NCBI RefSeq assembly: GCF_017877355.1
Contig: NZ_JAGIPR010000005.1
Coordinates: forward strand, 369,151 to 433,150
DNA length: 64,000 bases
Direction of reading: 5' to 3'
DNA from: Chryseobacterium jejuense
GTDB taxonomy: Bacteria > Bacteroidota > Bacteroidia > Flavobacteriales > Weeksellaceae
Shown: positions 1-9,400 of the stretch, one piece after another
Layout: the number at the start of each line of letters is the position of its first letter
How positions within the stretch are numbered: the stretch's first letter is position 1
Program-made: the position numbers and the translations under genes
The notes under the pieces: model-generated
Told to the model about the DNA's origin: nothing
Database searches by the model: none
What the model saw: the letters and a program-made list of their open reading frames with translations, nothing else

Positions 1-410
1 AGATCGTAAGCTTCTTGGAATTTACCTTCTTTGAACTTCAATAAACCAGCGTTGTAAGCAGATAGCTGACCGATGCTTGTACCTGAATATTCGTTAGCCG
101 TTCCGATGAACCCCGGGTTTGCAGCAGACTTTCCTCCTAAAGCTTCAGCATTTTTATTTTCTGTAAGGTTTTTCTGAGCAGCAAGGAAGCTTTTTACAGC
201 TTCAACATTTTTAGGAGCAACTACAAATTGCTTATATCCGAAGAATCCTAAAACTCCTAAAACTAAAACTCCAAATACAATCCCTAAAGGTTTTGAATAT
301 TTTTCAAGAAATCTCTCAGTGTTTAAGGCCTCTCTGTCAAGATCTTTGAAGAACTCAACCGTTTCTTTACCTTCTTGCTCATTCTGAGCATTCTTTCCCA
401 ATTTTGCCAT
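1..410 (-). CDS. TPR-type membrane-anchored protein, C-terminus cut by window edge
   Basis: About 136 N-terminal codons are visible, read from the ATG at 408-410; the gene runs off the left edge. The protein starts MAKLGKNAQNEQEGKETVEF, then has one hydrophobic segment at about residues 42-60 (GIVFGVLVLGVLGFFGY), then a periplasmic part rich in Ala, Lys and Asn. The ending NAGLLKFKEGKFQEAYD looks like a TPR helix pair. This is the layout of YfgM-like tetratricopeptide proteins common in Flavobacteriia, with a cytosolic N-terminus, one TM helix and TPRs. The function in these bacteria is not established; a chaperone or envelope-assembly scaffold is possible. Without the C-terminus the assignment stays at family-architecture level. 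Confidence 0.7.
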   Translation of the reverse strand, partial: MAKLGKNAQNEQEGKETVEFFKDLDREALNTERFLEKYSKPLGIVFGVLVLGVLGFFGYKQFVVAPKNVEAVKSFLAAQKNLTENKNAEALGGKSAANPGFIGTANEYSGTSIGQLSAYNAGLLKFKEGKFQEAYD

Positions 411-521
411 AAGTTTTTAAAAATTGAATTGCAAATTTAATTGTTTCTTAGAGATTTACAAAATACTTTATGGGTATTATTATTTAAATCTTGAGAATTT
501 GTTCTTATTTATCATAAAAAA

Positions 522-595
522 CTTCGACTCTGCTCTGCGTGACATTTCTAAACCTATAGTTTTTCTAGTAGTTGTCATGCTGAGCAGAGTCGAAG
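522..595. repeat. Dispersed-type inverted repeat (23-bp arms)
   Basis: The arms are 522-544 and 573-595, with 21 of 23 positions complementary around a 28-nt A/T-rich loop. The arm core is CTTCGACTCTGCTC, more GC-rich than the surroundings. Hairpins with such TTCGACTC/GAGTCGAA ends recur between genes in Flavobacteriia, so I read this as a REP-like element. It lies 20 bp past the apt stop codon and could also act as its transcription terminator. Confidence 0.7.
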
Positions 596-615
596 CATAT
601 TTCGTATTCTGAATT

Positions 616-1152
616 TTAATATTCTAAAATGTGGTAGACCTCTGCACCAAACTTTTTTAGTTTTTCATCTCCATTCAGTCCTTTTAAACCAATCAGGAAG
701 CTGAATTGAGAAACGGTTGCTCCTTGTTTTTCTACCAACTTAGCGGCTGCCTCTGTTGTTCCTCCTGTTGCTAGAAGATCGTCATGGATTAAAATCCTTT
801 GTCCTGGTTTTATCTGCCCTTCTCGGGTTTCAATAATGGCACTTCCATATTCCAAGTCATATTTTTCTGAAATGACAGGTGGTGGAAGTTTTCCTGCTTT
901 TCTGATTAAGATAAAAGGAACTTCCAGTGCTACGGCAATCGCAATTCCAAAAAGATAACCACGACTTTCTATTCCGCATACTGCATCTACTTTTCCTTTA
1001 CTGTTGGCTGCAAGGTCTGTAATTACATCTTCATAAAGTTTTGGATCTAAAAAAATAGGTGAAATATCCTTAAACTGAATCCCTGGGATAGGAAAGTCCG
1101 GAATATTTTCAATTGTATCTTCTAGTCTTTTGATTAATTCTGCTGAAGCCAT
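616..1152 (-). CDS. apt: Adenine phosphoribosyltransferase
   Basis: Converts adenine and PRPP to AMP in cytosolic purine salvage. The 178-residue length is normal for bacterial Apt. Visible family features are the N-terminal IPDFPIPGIQFKDISPIF hood region, the ESRGYLFG stretch, RKAGKLPPP, and the PRPP-binding loop ILIHDDLLATGGT at about residues 121-133. The ATG directly abuts the TAA of the upstream lipoprotein gene, so the two are translated from one message. The inverted repeat past its stop may end that transcript. The PRPP donor would come from prs, encoded separately at 23.3 kb. Confidence 0.96.
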   Translation of the reverse strand: MASAELIKRLEDTIENIPDFPIPGIQFKDISPIFLDPKLYEDVITDLAANSKGKVDAVCGIESRGYLFGIAIAVALEVPFILIRKAGKLPPPVISEKYDLEYGSAIIETREGQIKPGQRILIHDDLLATGGTTEAAAKLVEKQGATVSQFSFLIGLKGLNGDEKLKKFGAEVYHILEY

Positions 1153-2358
1153 TTATGGGTTGATTTTATAGCTGGAAATTTTCCAGTCTCCGTTTACATT
1201 TTTAAGTCCGAAAGTTACTTTTAGTGAAGTAGTCTTTCCATTTTTATCCGTTACATCATAAGTAGCGTTTACACTTGCCCCATTAGCATTATTTGCACTT
1301 GTGGTAATGTTTTTAACGCTTACATTTTTTACTGCTCCAAAACCTGAATTTGGATTTGAGAAAGATTCATAGCTTCCCCAGCTTGGGTTATTGGATGTAT
1401 CATAAGCTGCTTTTAGGTTCTGAGAACTTACGCTGCTTAGAAATTTACTTACTGTATTTTTTGGATCTGCAGTTGGCTGTTTTGGAGCGGCTGGTGCTGC
1501 AGGAGTTGTTGTACCAGGGTCTGTAGTTGTAGATGGAGTAGTAGTGGCTGGGTTATTAGGGTCTACTACTGCACTTGGTTGCTGTTGTACTGCTGTTGTA
1601 TCTGTTTTTGGAACGGCAGGAACTTTAAGAGCTGCTGCATTTACATCCAAGCCAATTTTAGACATTTTGAATGTCTTTGCTGTTGTTTTTACAGAAACGG
1701 TGATATCAATTTTATTGTCTACTACTTTTGAAGCAGGAATAGAAGAGAATTTAAGGTTGAATCCTTTAAAGTTGTTATCCTGCATCAGGTTTTTAGCTGT
1801 TGAGAGTCTTACCCCATTGCTGAAAACTTCTAATGTAGCTTCCAAACCAGCCCCTGTAAATGACACTGGTTTTCCAGCAGCATCTACTAATCTTGGAACA
1901 ATCTGGATTGCTGTTGGTGCACCATTTCCGTCATCTCCTGTTGGTCTTGTAACAATAGATAATGCTCCTGCTTTTACGTCATTAGGATCACTTTCCTTGG
2001 CTTTATCATCACCAAAGATATTCATTTCACCTAATGAAGGTGGATTAGTACTGGCCCATTCAATTCCGTTTTTCTGTGCAACTTCGTCTGCCAGGGTCAT
2101 AATCTCAGGAACTTTTTTCCCGTTAATCAGTTTTCCAAGAGCTTTTAGCTCATTCACATCCCCATCAGCTTCCACGCCAAATGTTTTAAGGATATAAAGA
2201 GCCTCATTAAACTTAATCTGTTTAATGGTAGGCAAGCTGGAAGTCATATCATTGATACTTGACTGCAGCGTTTTAGTATTCGTAGCATCTACATGATCTT
2301 TCTTACATGCTGTAAAAAGCAACAGACTGAAAACAAGTAGAAAAGAAAACTTTTTCAT
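1153..2358 (-). CDS. Secreted lipoprotein with Thr/Pro linker and NTF2-like C-terminal domain
   Basis: I do not recognise a named gene. The start is set at the ATG at 2356-2358, giving MKKFSFLLVFSLLLFTACKKD, a lipoprotein signal with lipobox LFTAC; the longer upstream frame would bury this signal. The 401-aa protein has an N-terminal region of about 240 residues, then a linker rich in Thr, Pro, Ala and Gln, then about 100 residues (from NTVSKFLSS) ending DVTDKNGKTT and NGDWKISSYKI. That ending resembles DUF4878/NTF2-like lumazine-binding folds. A TAAATTTG -7 box lies at 2376-2383, 17 bp before the ATG. It is co-transcribed with apt. Confidence 0.75.
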   Translation of the reverse strand: MKKFSFLLVFSLLLFTACKKDHVDATNTKTLQSSINDMTSSLPTIKQIKFNEALYILKTFGVEADGDVNELKALGKLINGKKVPEIMTLADEVAQKNGIEWASTNPPSLGEMNIFGDDKAKESDPNDVKAGALSIVTRPTGDDGNGAPTAIQIVPRLVDAAGKPVSFTGAGLEATLEVFSNGVRLSTAKNLMQDNNFKGFNLKFSSIPASKVVDNKIDITVSVKTTAKTFKMSKIGLDVNAAALKVPAVPKTDTTAVQQQPSAVVDPNNPATTTPSTTTDPGTTTPAAPAAPKQPTADPKNTVSKFLSSVSSQNLKAAYDTSNNPSWGSYESFSNPNSGFGAVKNVSVKNITTSANNANGASVNATYDVTDKNGKTTSLKVTFGLKNVNGDWKISSYKINP

Positions 2359-2375
2359 TTTTATTTGGTTTGTTG

Positions 2376-2383
2376 CAAATTTA
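2376..2383 (-). promoter_or_regulatory. -7 promoter box of lipoprotein-apt operon
   Basis: TAAATTTG on the minus strand matches the Bacteroidetes housekeeping -7 consensus TAnnTTTG. It lies 17 bp before the lipoprotein ATG. No clear -33 TTTG is visible at the usual distance. Confidence 0.6.
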
Positions 2384-2472
2384 CTAAAACCTTTATTAAT
2401 ACTAGATTTTATTTTTTGATTTGTTTTCCTGAGCATGATTATAACCATAATTCCTGAAAGATTGTGCATAAA

Positions 2473-2504
2473 AAAAGACTGATCGTTTTAACAATCAGTC
2501 TTTT
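2473..2504 (-). terminator. Rho-independent terminator after actF
   Basis: Perfect 11-bp arms (2473-2483 and 2494-2504) around a 10-nt loop. On the minus strand the second arm runs into a T tract. It closes the act operon 25 bp past the actF stop. Confidence 0.85.
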
Positions 2505-2528
2505 ATGGTTTTATTTTATGACAAGTCC

Positions 2529-3860
2529 TTAGAAAGGATACTCATAAATTTCAGATTCGTGTAAGTAAGGGTTTCCTGTAGGGATCAACTTCAGTTTAGA
2601 TAAAGCTGAAAGTACAGTAAACATAAATAGTCCAGCTACAAATAGAACTGCTCCTAGGATTAACAAGAATACTTCAGGAGTGTTCCAGAATGGTCCTACC
2701 GTTCCTGGCATTACCATGTTGAAGTAATCTAAAAGGTGTCCTAAGATAACGACTACTGCCATTGTGGTAACCACTTTATAGTTTCTCTTGATGCTGCTAC
2801 TTACTAATACCAATAGTGGTAATAAGAAGTTAATAATCAGCATTGGTAAGAATGTAGTTCCATAGTGTTGGAATCTTCCAAAGAAGTAGTTAACCTCTTC
2901 CGGAACGTTTGCATACCAGTAAAGCATGAACTGAGCGAACCATGTATATGTCCAAAGCATACTTGTAGCGAAAAGGAAAACTCCTAAATCGTGTAAGTGG
3001 TTGTCATTGAACTGTGGTAAGAAACCATTTTTCTTAAGATAAACACTTAATAGAATGATTACAGCAATACCACTTGAAAGGCAGCTAACCATTGAATACC
3101 AGATATACATTGTAGAATACCAGTGAGGGTCAATAGACATCAACCAGTCCCAAGCCCAAGCAGCAGAAGCAAATCCGAAGAATGCAATATATCCTACTGC
3201 CCATCTGTAAAGCATTTGATACTCAACTTTAGATTTAGTATCATCCACTTTTTTAGACTGAGCTTTAAGTTTCCATGCGAAGAAAGAAGCACCTACTACA
3301 TAAATGATCGTTCTGATAGCATAGAAAGGTATGTTTAAGAATCTTTTCTTTTCGAATAAAATTACGTCAAAGTGTGCCGATTCAGGATTCGTTAATTCCG
3401 GATCCATCCAGTGGAATAGGTGGCCATTGTGAGTGATATTTAAAATCATCATAATAACCAGAATAGCACCTCCGTAAGGAATATAAGAAGCGATAGCTTC
3501 CATTACTCTTGTAATAATAATTGGCCAACCTGCGTGGGCAGCATGCTGAATACAGTAAAAAAACAATACAGCACAACTTACTCCAAAGAAGAACACAGCT
3601 ACAAAGTGTAACGATGCTAAAGGCTGGTTGTGAACTTGCATAGTAGCATGCTCTAAGTGAGCAGCATGATCCTGCGGTCCAACCATTTCACTTGAGTGTG
3701 TAGGAGCATCATGTCCAGAAGCATGAACAGCTTCCATCATATGTTCTATTTGCTCAGTAGAAAGTCCTTTGTTCATAAAGAAACCAATACCAAACAGAAC
3801 TAAACCTACAACAAGAAGTATGATAGAAGTTGATTTTAATTTTGGTGAAAAACTATACAT
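2529..3860 (-). CDS. actF: Alternative complex III subunit ActF (NrfD-like membrane subunit)
   Basis: A 443-aa polytopic inner-membrane protein and the last gene of the act operon, 8 bp after actE. ActF is one of two related NrfD-type quinone-interacting subunits of alternative complex III (the other is ActC). Many hydrophobic segments are visible, starting with IILLVVGLVLFGIGFFM. A His-rich periplasmic stretch follows (residues about 40-80: HASGHDAP, HAAHLEHA). The middle carries MSIDPHWYSTMYIWY, a segment typical of this subunit. No cofactor-binding Cys is expected in this family and none is seen. Assignment rests on sequence character plus the complete six-gene order. Confidence 0.93.
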   Translation of the reverse strand: MYSFSPKLKSTSIILLVVGLVLFGIGFFMNKGLSTEQIEHMMEAVHASGHDAPTHSSEMVGPQDHAAHLEHATMQVHNQPLASLHFVAVFFFGVSCAVLFFYCIQHAAHAGWPIIITRVMEAIASYIPYGGAILVIMMILNITHNGHLFHWMDPELTNPESAHFDVILFEKKRFLNIPFYAIRTIIYVVGASFFAWKLKAQSKKVDDTKSKVEYQMLYRWAVGYIAFFGFASAAWAWDWLMSIDPHWYSTMYIWYSMVSCLSSGIAVIILLSVYLKKNGFLPQFNDNHLHDLGVFLFATSMLWTYTWFAQFMLYWYANVPEEVNYFFGRFQHYGTTFLPMLIINFLLPLLVLVSSSIKRNYKVVTTMAVVVILGHLLDYFNMVMPGTVGPFWNTPEVFLLILGAVLFVAGLFMFTVLSALSKLKLIPTGNPYLHESEIYEYPF

Positions 3861-3868
3861 TTCTTTTC

Positions 3869-4555
3869 TTATTTTTTAGTTTCGGTAGTCGTTTCAGTTG
3901 CTGGTGCCGCCGCTGTAGCTGCTGCCGGTGCTGCTGCTCCTTTTTTGAAAGCACTCATCACATACATAGCCACTCTCCATCTATCTCCTGCGTTTAATTG
4001 TCCCGCATAAGATCCCATGGCATTTCTACCGTTTGTTAATACATAATGAACAGACCCTACTGTAAGCTCTCTATCAGCATAGTTAGGCACTCCAGAGAAT
4101 GCTCCTGTTTGTACAATTGGTCCTTGTCCATCACCTCCTGTTCCGTGACATGCAGCACAAGTGTGGTCGAACAATACTTTTCCTCTTTCAAGATCCTTAG
4201 CTGCATTAGCTGGGTTTAGAGGAGAAGCTGTTAGTTTTTTAGAAGCATCATAACCTGCGTTGTACTCGTCAACATTCTTTGGTTTTAATCCTTCTTCAAA
4301 AACTCCATCTTTATTTTGAGCAACTGATCCTTCTACTGGAGAAAGACCTGTTGCACCATTATTTCTAACAAAAGCCGGAATTTCATTTTCATGATCTGAA
4401 TACGCATCCTGAGCCTTCATCAATGGATCATAAGCTACCGGAAAATACATGTCCGGGAAATATACCAACGGAGTGTTCTCCTTTGGTCCGCAAGAGTTAA
4501 GTAAAACTGTTGTTAAACCTAAAACTGCTGCAATTCTTAATACGTTCTTTTTCAT
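3869..4555 (-). CDS. actE: Alternative complex III subunit ActE (monoheme cytochrome c lipoprotein)
   Basis: 228 aa with a lipoprotein signal and lipidation Cys22 (LLNSC). A single c-type heme motif CAACH is at 133-137, in the setting GKVLFDHTCAACHGTGGDGQGP. A likely distal Met ligand is Met180 (NGRNAMGSY). The tail after about residue 210 is low-complexity Ala/Thr/Glu. ActE carries electrons from the ActA hemes towards the terminal oxidase or a soluble carrier at the periplasmic face. One base separates its ATG from the actD stop codon, so translation is coupled. Confidence 0.94.
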   Translation of the reverse strand: MKKNVLRIAAVLGLTTVLLNSCGPKENTPLVYFPDMYFPVAYDPLMKAQDAYSDHENEIPAFVRNNGATGLSPVEGSVAQNKDGVFEEGLKPKNVDEYNAGYDASKKLTASPLNPANAAKDLERGKVLFDHTCAACHGTGGDGQGPIVQTGAFSGVPNYADRELTVGSVHYVLTNGRNAMGSYAGQLNAGDRWRVAMYVMSAFKKGAAAPAAATAAAPATETTTETKK

Positions 4556-4556
4556 T

Positions 4557-5078
4557 TTAAGCGTCTTTAACAGTTATTTCTTCAACTCCAGTTTCAATTA
4601 GCAACTGCTTTACAGATTCTACATCTTCAGTTACGAATTCCATCATGAATTTATCGTCAGTAGTTCTTGGGTCTGGATTCTGAGCTGGAGCTCCTGGATA
4701 CATTTTGTTTCTAACTAAGAAAGTTAAAGACATCATGTGAGCTGCACAGAATACCATTAATTCAAACATTGGAACTACGAATGCCGGCATGTTGTGTGCC
4801 CAGTCAAAAGCAGGTTTACCACCGATGTTCTGAGGCCAGTCATGATTCATCACATACCAAGTTATTGTAGCACCGATAGTAACACCATAACAAGCATAGA
4901 TGAAAGCTGCATCAGAAATTCTAGTTTTCTTTAACCCTAAAGCTTTGTCTAGTCCGTGAACCGGAAACGGAGTATAAACCTCGTTTATTGCGATTCCTTT
5001 ATCGTTGAATGCTTTAACGCCGTTCATTAAATCGTCGTCGTCAGCATAAAGTCCGTATACAATTTTAGTGGTGCTCAT
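4557..5078 (-). CDS. actD: Alternative complex III subunit ActD (DUF3341)
   Basis: 173 aa when started at the ATG at 5076-5078 (MSTTKIVYGLYADDDDLMNG). The longer frame beginning at 5105 adds only MKLIKQKKE inside actC and is not family-like. The N-terminal half is a small soluble domain (DDLMNGVKAFNDKGI). Two membrane helices follow at about residues 55-115 (FIYACYGVTIGATITWYVM and FVVPMFELMVFCAAHMMSL). This is the DUF3341 layout of ActD, a structural subunit next to ActC. The start lies 14 bp inside the actC 3' end. Confidence 0.92.
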   Translation of the reverse strand: MSTTKIVYGLYADDDDLMNGVKAFNDKGIAINEVYTPFPVHGLDKALGLKKTRISDAAFIYACYGVTIGATITWYVMNHDWPQNIGGKPAFDWAHNMPAFVVPMFELMVFCAAHMMSLTFLVRNKMYPGAPAQNPDPRTTDDKFMMEFVTEDVESVKQLLIETGVEEITVKDA

Positions 5079-6462
5079 CTCCTTCTTTTGCTTTATAAGT
5101 TTCACCTGAGATTTTCAAAATCGATTTTAATTCAGCCTGTGCAATTACAGGGAATGTTCTTGCATATAATAAGAATAATACAGAGAAGAATCCGATTGTT
5201 CCTAAGTATACACCCACATCAATGATCGTTGGCTTAAACATTGTCCAAGATCCTGGTAAGTAGTCTCTAGAAAGGTTGATAACGATGATATCAAAACGCT
5301 CAAACCACATACCGATGTTAATGATCAATGCAACAATGAATGTCCAGATAATGTTCGTTCTAGCTTTTTTGAACCAGAAAGAAGCAGGAACCACAAGGTT
5401 ACAGATGATCAATGACCAGAATGCCCACCAGTAAGGTCCTACTGCAGCACCTGGAGAAAGGTAAGTAAAGTCTTCAAATCTAGATCCGGAATACCATCCG
5501 ATGAAATATTCAGTAGCATAAGCTACAGTTACCATACCACCTGTAAGTACAATTACGATGTTCATAATTTCGATATGATACATTGTAATATATTCTTCTA
5601 AGTGACATACTTTTCTAGCAACTAATAATAGTGTCTGTACCATTGCAAATCCTGAGAAGATCGCACCAGCAACGAAGTAAGGAGGGTAGATAGTTGAGTG
5701 CCATCCTTTAATTACTGAAGTCGCGAAGTCAAAAGATACGGTTGTGTGTACCGAGAATACAAGTGGAGTTGCTAACCCTGCAAGAACCAAAGAAAGTTCT
5801 TCGAATCTTTGCCAGTGTTTTGCTTTACCACCCCAACCGAATGCAAGGAATGTATAAATCTTCTTAGTCCAAGGAGTTTTAGCTCTATCTCTGATCATTG
5901 CAAAGTCAGGGATCAATCCCATGAACCAGAATACAGTTGATACTGAGAAATACGTAGAGATCGCAAATACGTCCCAAAGTAGAGGAGAGTTAAAGTTCCC
6001 CCAAAGAGAACCGAATTGGTTTGGTAATGGGAATACCCAGTATCCAACCCAAACTCTACCCATGTGAATTACAGGGAAGATTGCTGCCTGTACAACCGCA
6101 AAGATCGTCATCGCCTCTGCAGATCTGTTTACAGACATTCTCCATCTCTGTCTAAATAATAATAATACTGCTGAGATTAGGGTTCCGGCGTGACCGATAC
6201 CTACCCACCATACGAAGTTGGTAATATCCCAACCCCAGTTAATAGTTCTGTTAAGCCCCCATGATCCAATACCTGTCCCGATAGTATAAGCGATACATCC
6301 GAATCCATAGATGAATAGAACTAAGGCTGCATATAATGAAATCCACCATAATTTACCTGCTCTTTCTTCGATAGGTCGTGCAATATCTTCTGTGATATCG
6401 TGATAAGTTTTGTGACCAATAATTAGAGGTTCCCTTATCGGAGCTTCGTAATGTCCTGACAT
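5065..6462 (-). CDS. actC: Alternative complex III subunit ActC (NrfD-like, quinol-oxidising membrane subunit)
   Basis: A 465-aa polytopic NrfD/PsrC-type protein. In solved alternative complex III structures ActC forms the quinol site together with ActB. The N-terminus is cytosolic (MSGHYEAPIREPLIIGHKTY). About ten hydrophobic helices follow, including FVWWVGIGHAGTLISAVLLL, a conserved segment of the family, and IHMGRVWVGYWVFPLPNQ. It begins 25 bp after actB and overlaps actD. Together with ActF it gives the complex its two pseudo-symmetric NrfD-like halves. Confidence 0.95.
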   Translation of the reverse strand: MSGHYEAPIREPLIIGHKTYHDITEDIARPIEERAGKLWWISLYAALVLFIYGFGCIAYTIGTGIGSWGLNRTINWGWDITNFVWWVGIGHAGTLISAVLLLFRQRWRMSVNRSAEAMTIFAVVQAAIFPVIHMGRVWVGYWVFPLPNQFGSLWGNFNSPLLWDVFAISTYFSVSTVFWFMGLIPDFAMIRDRAKTPWTKKIYTFLAFGWGGKAKHWQRFEELSLVLAGLATPLVFSVHTTVSFDFATSVIKGWHSTIYPPYFVAGAIFSGFAMVQTLLLVARKVCHLEEYITMYHIEIMNIVIVLTGGMVTVAYATEYFIGWYSGSRFEDFTYLSPGAAVGPYWWAFWSLIICNLVVPASFWFKKARTNIIWTFIVALIINIGMWFERFDIIVINLSRDYLPGSWTMFKPTIIDVGVYLGTIGFFSVLFLLYARTFPVIAQAELKSILKISGETYKAKEGDEHH

Positions 6463-6487
6463 TTTTTACCTATTTATTATTTAAACT

Positions 6488-9400
6488 TTATTTTTCTACT
6501 CTGTTTCTTACTTTAGTGTGATAGAACACGTTTGGTTTTGTGCCGATCTCCTCTAGTAAATAATATCTTCTGTTAGAGGCATATACCTTTCTAATTGAAG
6601 AATCTTTATCATTCATGTCTCCAAATGTCATTGCACCAGTAGAACAAGCTTTAGAACAAGCTGTCTGGAATTCTCCATCCTGCACTCTTCTTCCTTCTTT
6701 CTTAGCCTCAAGAATAGTATTCTGAGTCATTTGGATACACATTGAACATTTCTCCATTACCCCTCTAGTTCTTACAACTACGTCAGGGTTAAGTACCATT
6801 CTTCCTAAATCGTTGTTCATGTTGTAATCGAACTTGTCATTTAGGTTATAAGTAAACCAGTTAAAACGTCTTACTTTGTACGGACAGTTGTTTGCACAAT
6901 ATCTTGTACCGATACATCTGTTGTAAGCCATATGGTTTTGACCTTGCTTACCGTGTGAAGTAGCCGCTACCGGACATACAGTTTCACATGGAGCGTGGTT
7001 ACAGTGCTGACACATTACCGGTTGGAAGATTACATCTGGATTATCAGCCGGGTGGTTCAATGCCCCTCCGTCTCCGAATGCAGTACCATACAATTCAGGT
7101 ACAGCCATTCCTTCTTTTAATCCTTCGTATACTTCAACTTTCTGTCTTGAAGAGTAGTAACGGTCAATTCTTAACCAGTACATATCTCTAGACATTCTTA
7201 CTTCTTCTTTACCTACAACAGGAACGTTGTTCTCAGCCTGGCAAGCAATGATACATGCTCCACAACCTGTACAAGAGTTCAAGTCAATAGATAAGTTGAA
7301 GTGAGGACCGTCAGTATCATCAAATGCATCCCAAAGGTCAATTTTTCTTGCTGGAAGAGCTCCACTGATGGTGTGGTATTCCAAAGGTTTATTCCATCCT
7401 TTGTGTTCATCATCAAATGGTACGTTGATGAATTCAGCTAAAGGAACTTCCTTAGCGATTTCATAACGACCCATTAATGTATTTTGAAGCTGGATACCTG
7501 CGAATTCGTGATCTTCTCCTGTTTTCTCAATTTTAACACCAGAAAGAACAAGGTTAGAACCATCGAATAAAGGATAAGCATTTACCCCTGTATCAGCAGT
7601 TGCTCCTGAGTTTTTCTTACCATAACCAAGAGCAAGACCTACTGATCCTTCTGCTTGACCTGGCTGTACGAATACAGGAACGTCTTTTATTGTAACTCCG
7701 TTTACAGTAAGGTTTACGATAGAACCATCTAACTGCATTCTCGCGTTAAGATCGTTATCGATAGCAAACTTTTCTGCATCTTTTGGAGAAATTGTCAAGT
7801 AGTTATCCCAAGACATTCTAGTGATTGGATCAGGTAATTCTTGTAACCAAGGGTTGTTTGCCTGTGTTCCATCTCCCATTGCAGTCGTAGTATACAATAC
7901 TAATTCTAATTCGGAAGCTTTGAAGTTTCCTAATTCAGCAACAGCCTGAGCAGCGTTTCCACCAGCATAAGATAATGTTGTTGAGTTAGTAGAAGCATTG
8001 ATACCGTTATATAATGCTTTGTTGAAAGAAGTACTACCTAAAAGAGAAGCAGAGCTTGCCTTTAAATAATCGTAGTAGTTGTTTGCAGCGTTGTTTTTAC
8101 CATTCTTCCAAACCAATAGAGATTCTTCAATCTGTCTTGATTTGTAAATCTTCTGGATCGTAGGCTGCATTAATGAATATACTCCTGTCTGTGGTTCGAT
8201 ATCTCCCCAAGACTCTAACCAGTTAGCTACTGGAATAACAGCCTTAGCTGCCTTGTACATTTCATTTTTCTTATCAGCAACAGCAATTACATAAGGAACT
8301 TTAGATAAAGATTTTTTGAAATCTTCTCCTTTTGGATGAGCATAGATAGGATCTACATTGTTGGTAACTAATACCCCAACTTGTCCACCGTTTACCCAAC
8401 CTAGGAATTCCTGATATCTTGCACCGTTGAATTCTTTTAGGAAGTTTGCTTTACCAGTGAAAGCAACTGAACCTAATTTTTGGTTGATTAAGTGTGCTAA
8501 AACCTGTGCTCCTTTAGAACCATCAGCAAAAACAACAGCTTTGCTTCCTTTTGCTTTCAATTCGTTTGCAATTTCAGTAGCAGTCTTATCAGAAGTACCA
8601 CCACCTACGATTGCATTGTAAACTTCAACTAAAGTTTTGTTTACTGCACTTGGTTTTAATCTGTATCTTGAGTCAGCGTTAGCACCAGTTAGTGACATGT
8701 TAGATTCCACTTGGATGTGTCTCAACATGGTTGCACTTGGTTTTCTAGCCGCTGCGTAAGAAGACTCTAAACTTGAAGCATTATAATCTCCTAAGAAATC
8801 AGCTTGGAAAGAAACTACCAATTCAGAACCGTTAAGATCATAAACAGGTAATGCTCTTTGTCCGAATACTTCCTGAGCAGCATCTAATCCTGCAGCATAC
8901 GGATATGCATCGAAAGTTACTAATTCAGCTGTAGGATATTTAGCTTTGAATTCAGCGAATAACTTTTTGAAAGTTGGTGAAGCAAAAGAGTGTGATAAAA
9001 CCACAATCTTTTTGCCTGACGCTTTAGCTTCTTCCAACCCTTTAATAACGAAACTGTCTACTTTATCGAAAGTTTCATCTTTACCGTCTAGTTTAGGCTG
9101 TTTTACTTTATCATTATCATAAAGAGAAAGTACACTTGCCTGAGCTCTTGCGTTAGTTTTACCTAAATCACCACCAGCCGGGTTTGGTTCAATCTTGATT
9201 GGTCTACCTTCACGAGTTTTTACTAAAACACTAGCAAAGTCGAACCCATCAAAATATGTTGAAGCGTAATAGTTAGGGATTCCCGGAATAATATCATGCG
9301 GCTTTACCACATAAGGAATCGTTTTGATTACCGGAGCTTCGCAGGCAGCTAAAGTAACTGCTGCTGTTGAGAATCCTAATAATTTAAGGAAATCTCTTCT

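Noticed and set aside
424..612. 62-codon plus-strand frame over the inverted repeat
   Set aside because: It spans both arms of the hairpin and reads as unstructured hydrophobic sequence with no homologue recognised.
1544..2197. 217-codon plus-strand frame
   Set aside because: Antisense to the lipoprotein gene, whose frame has a clear signal peptide and domain pattern; the plus-strand translation has no recognisable features.
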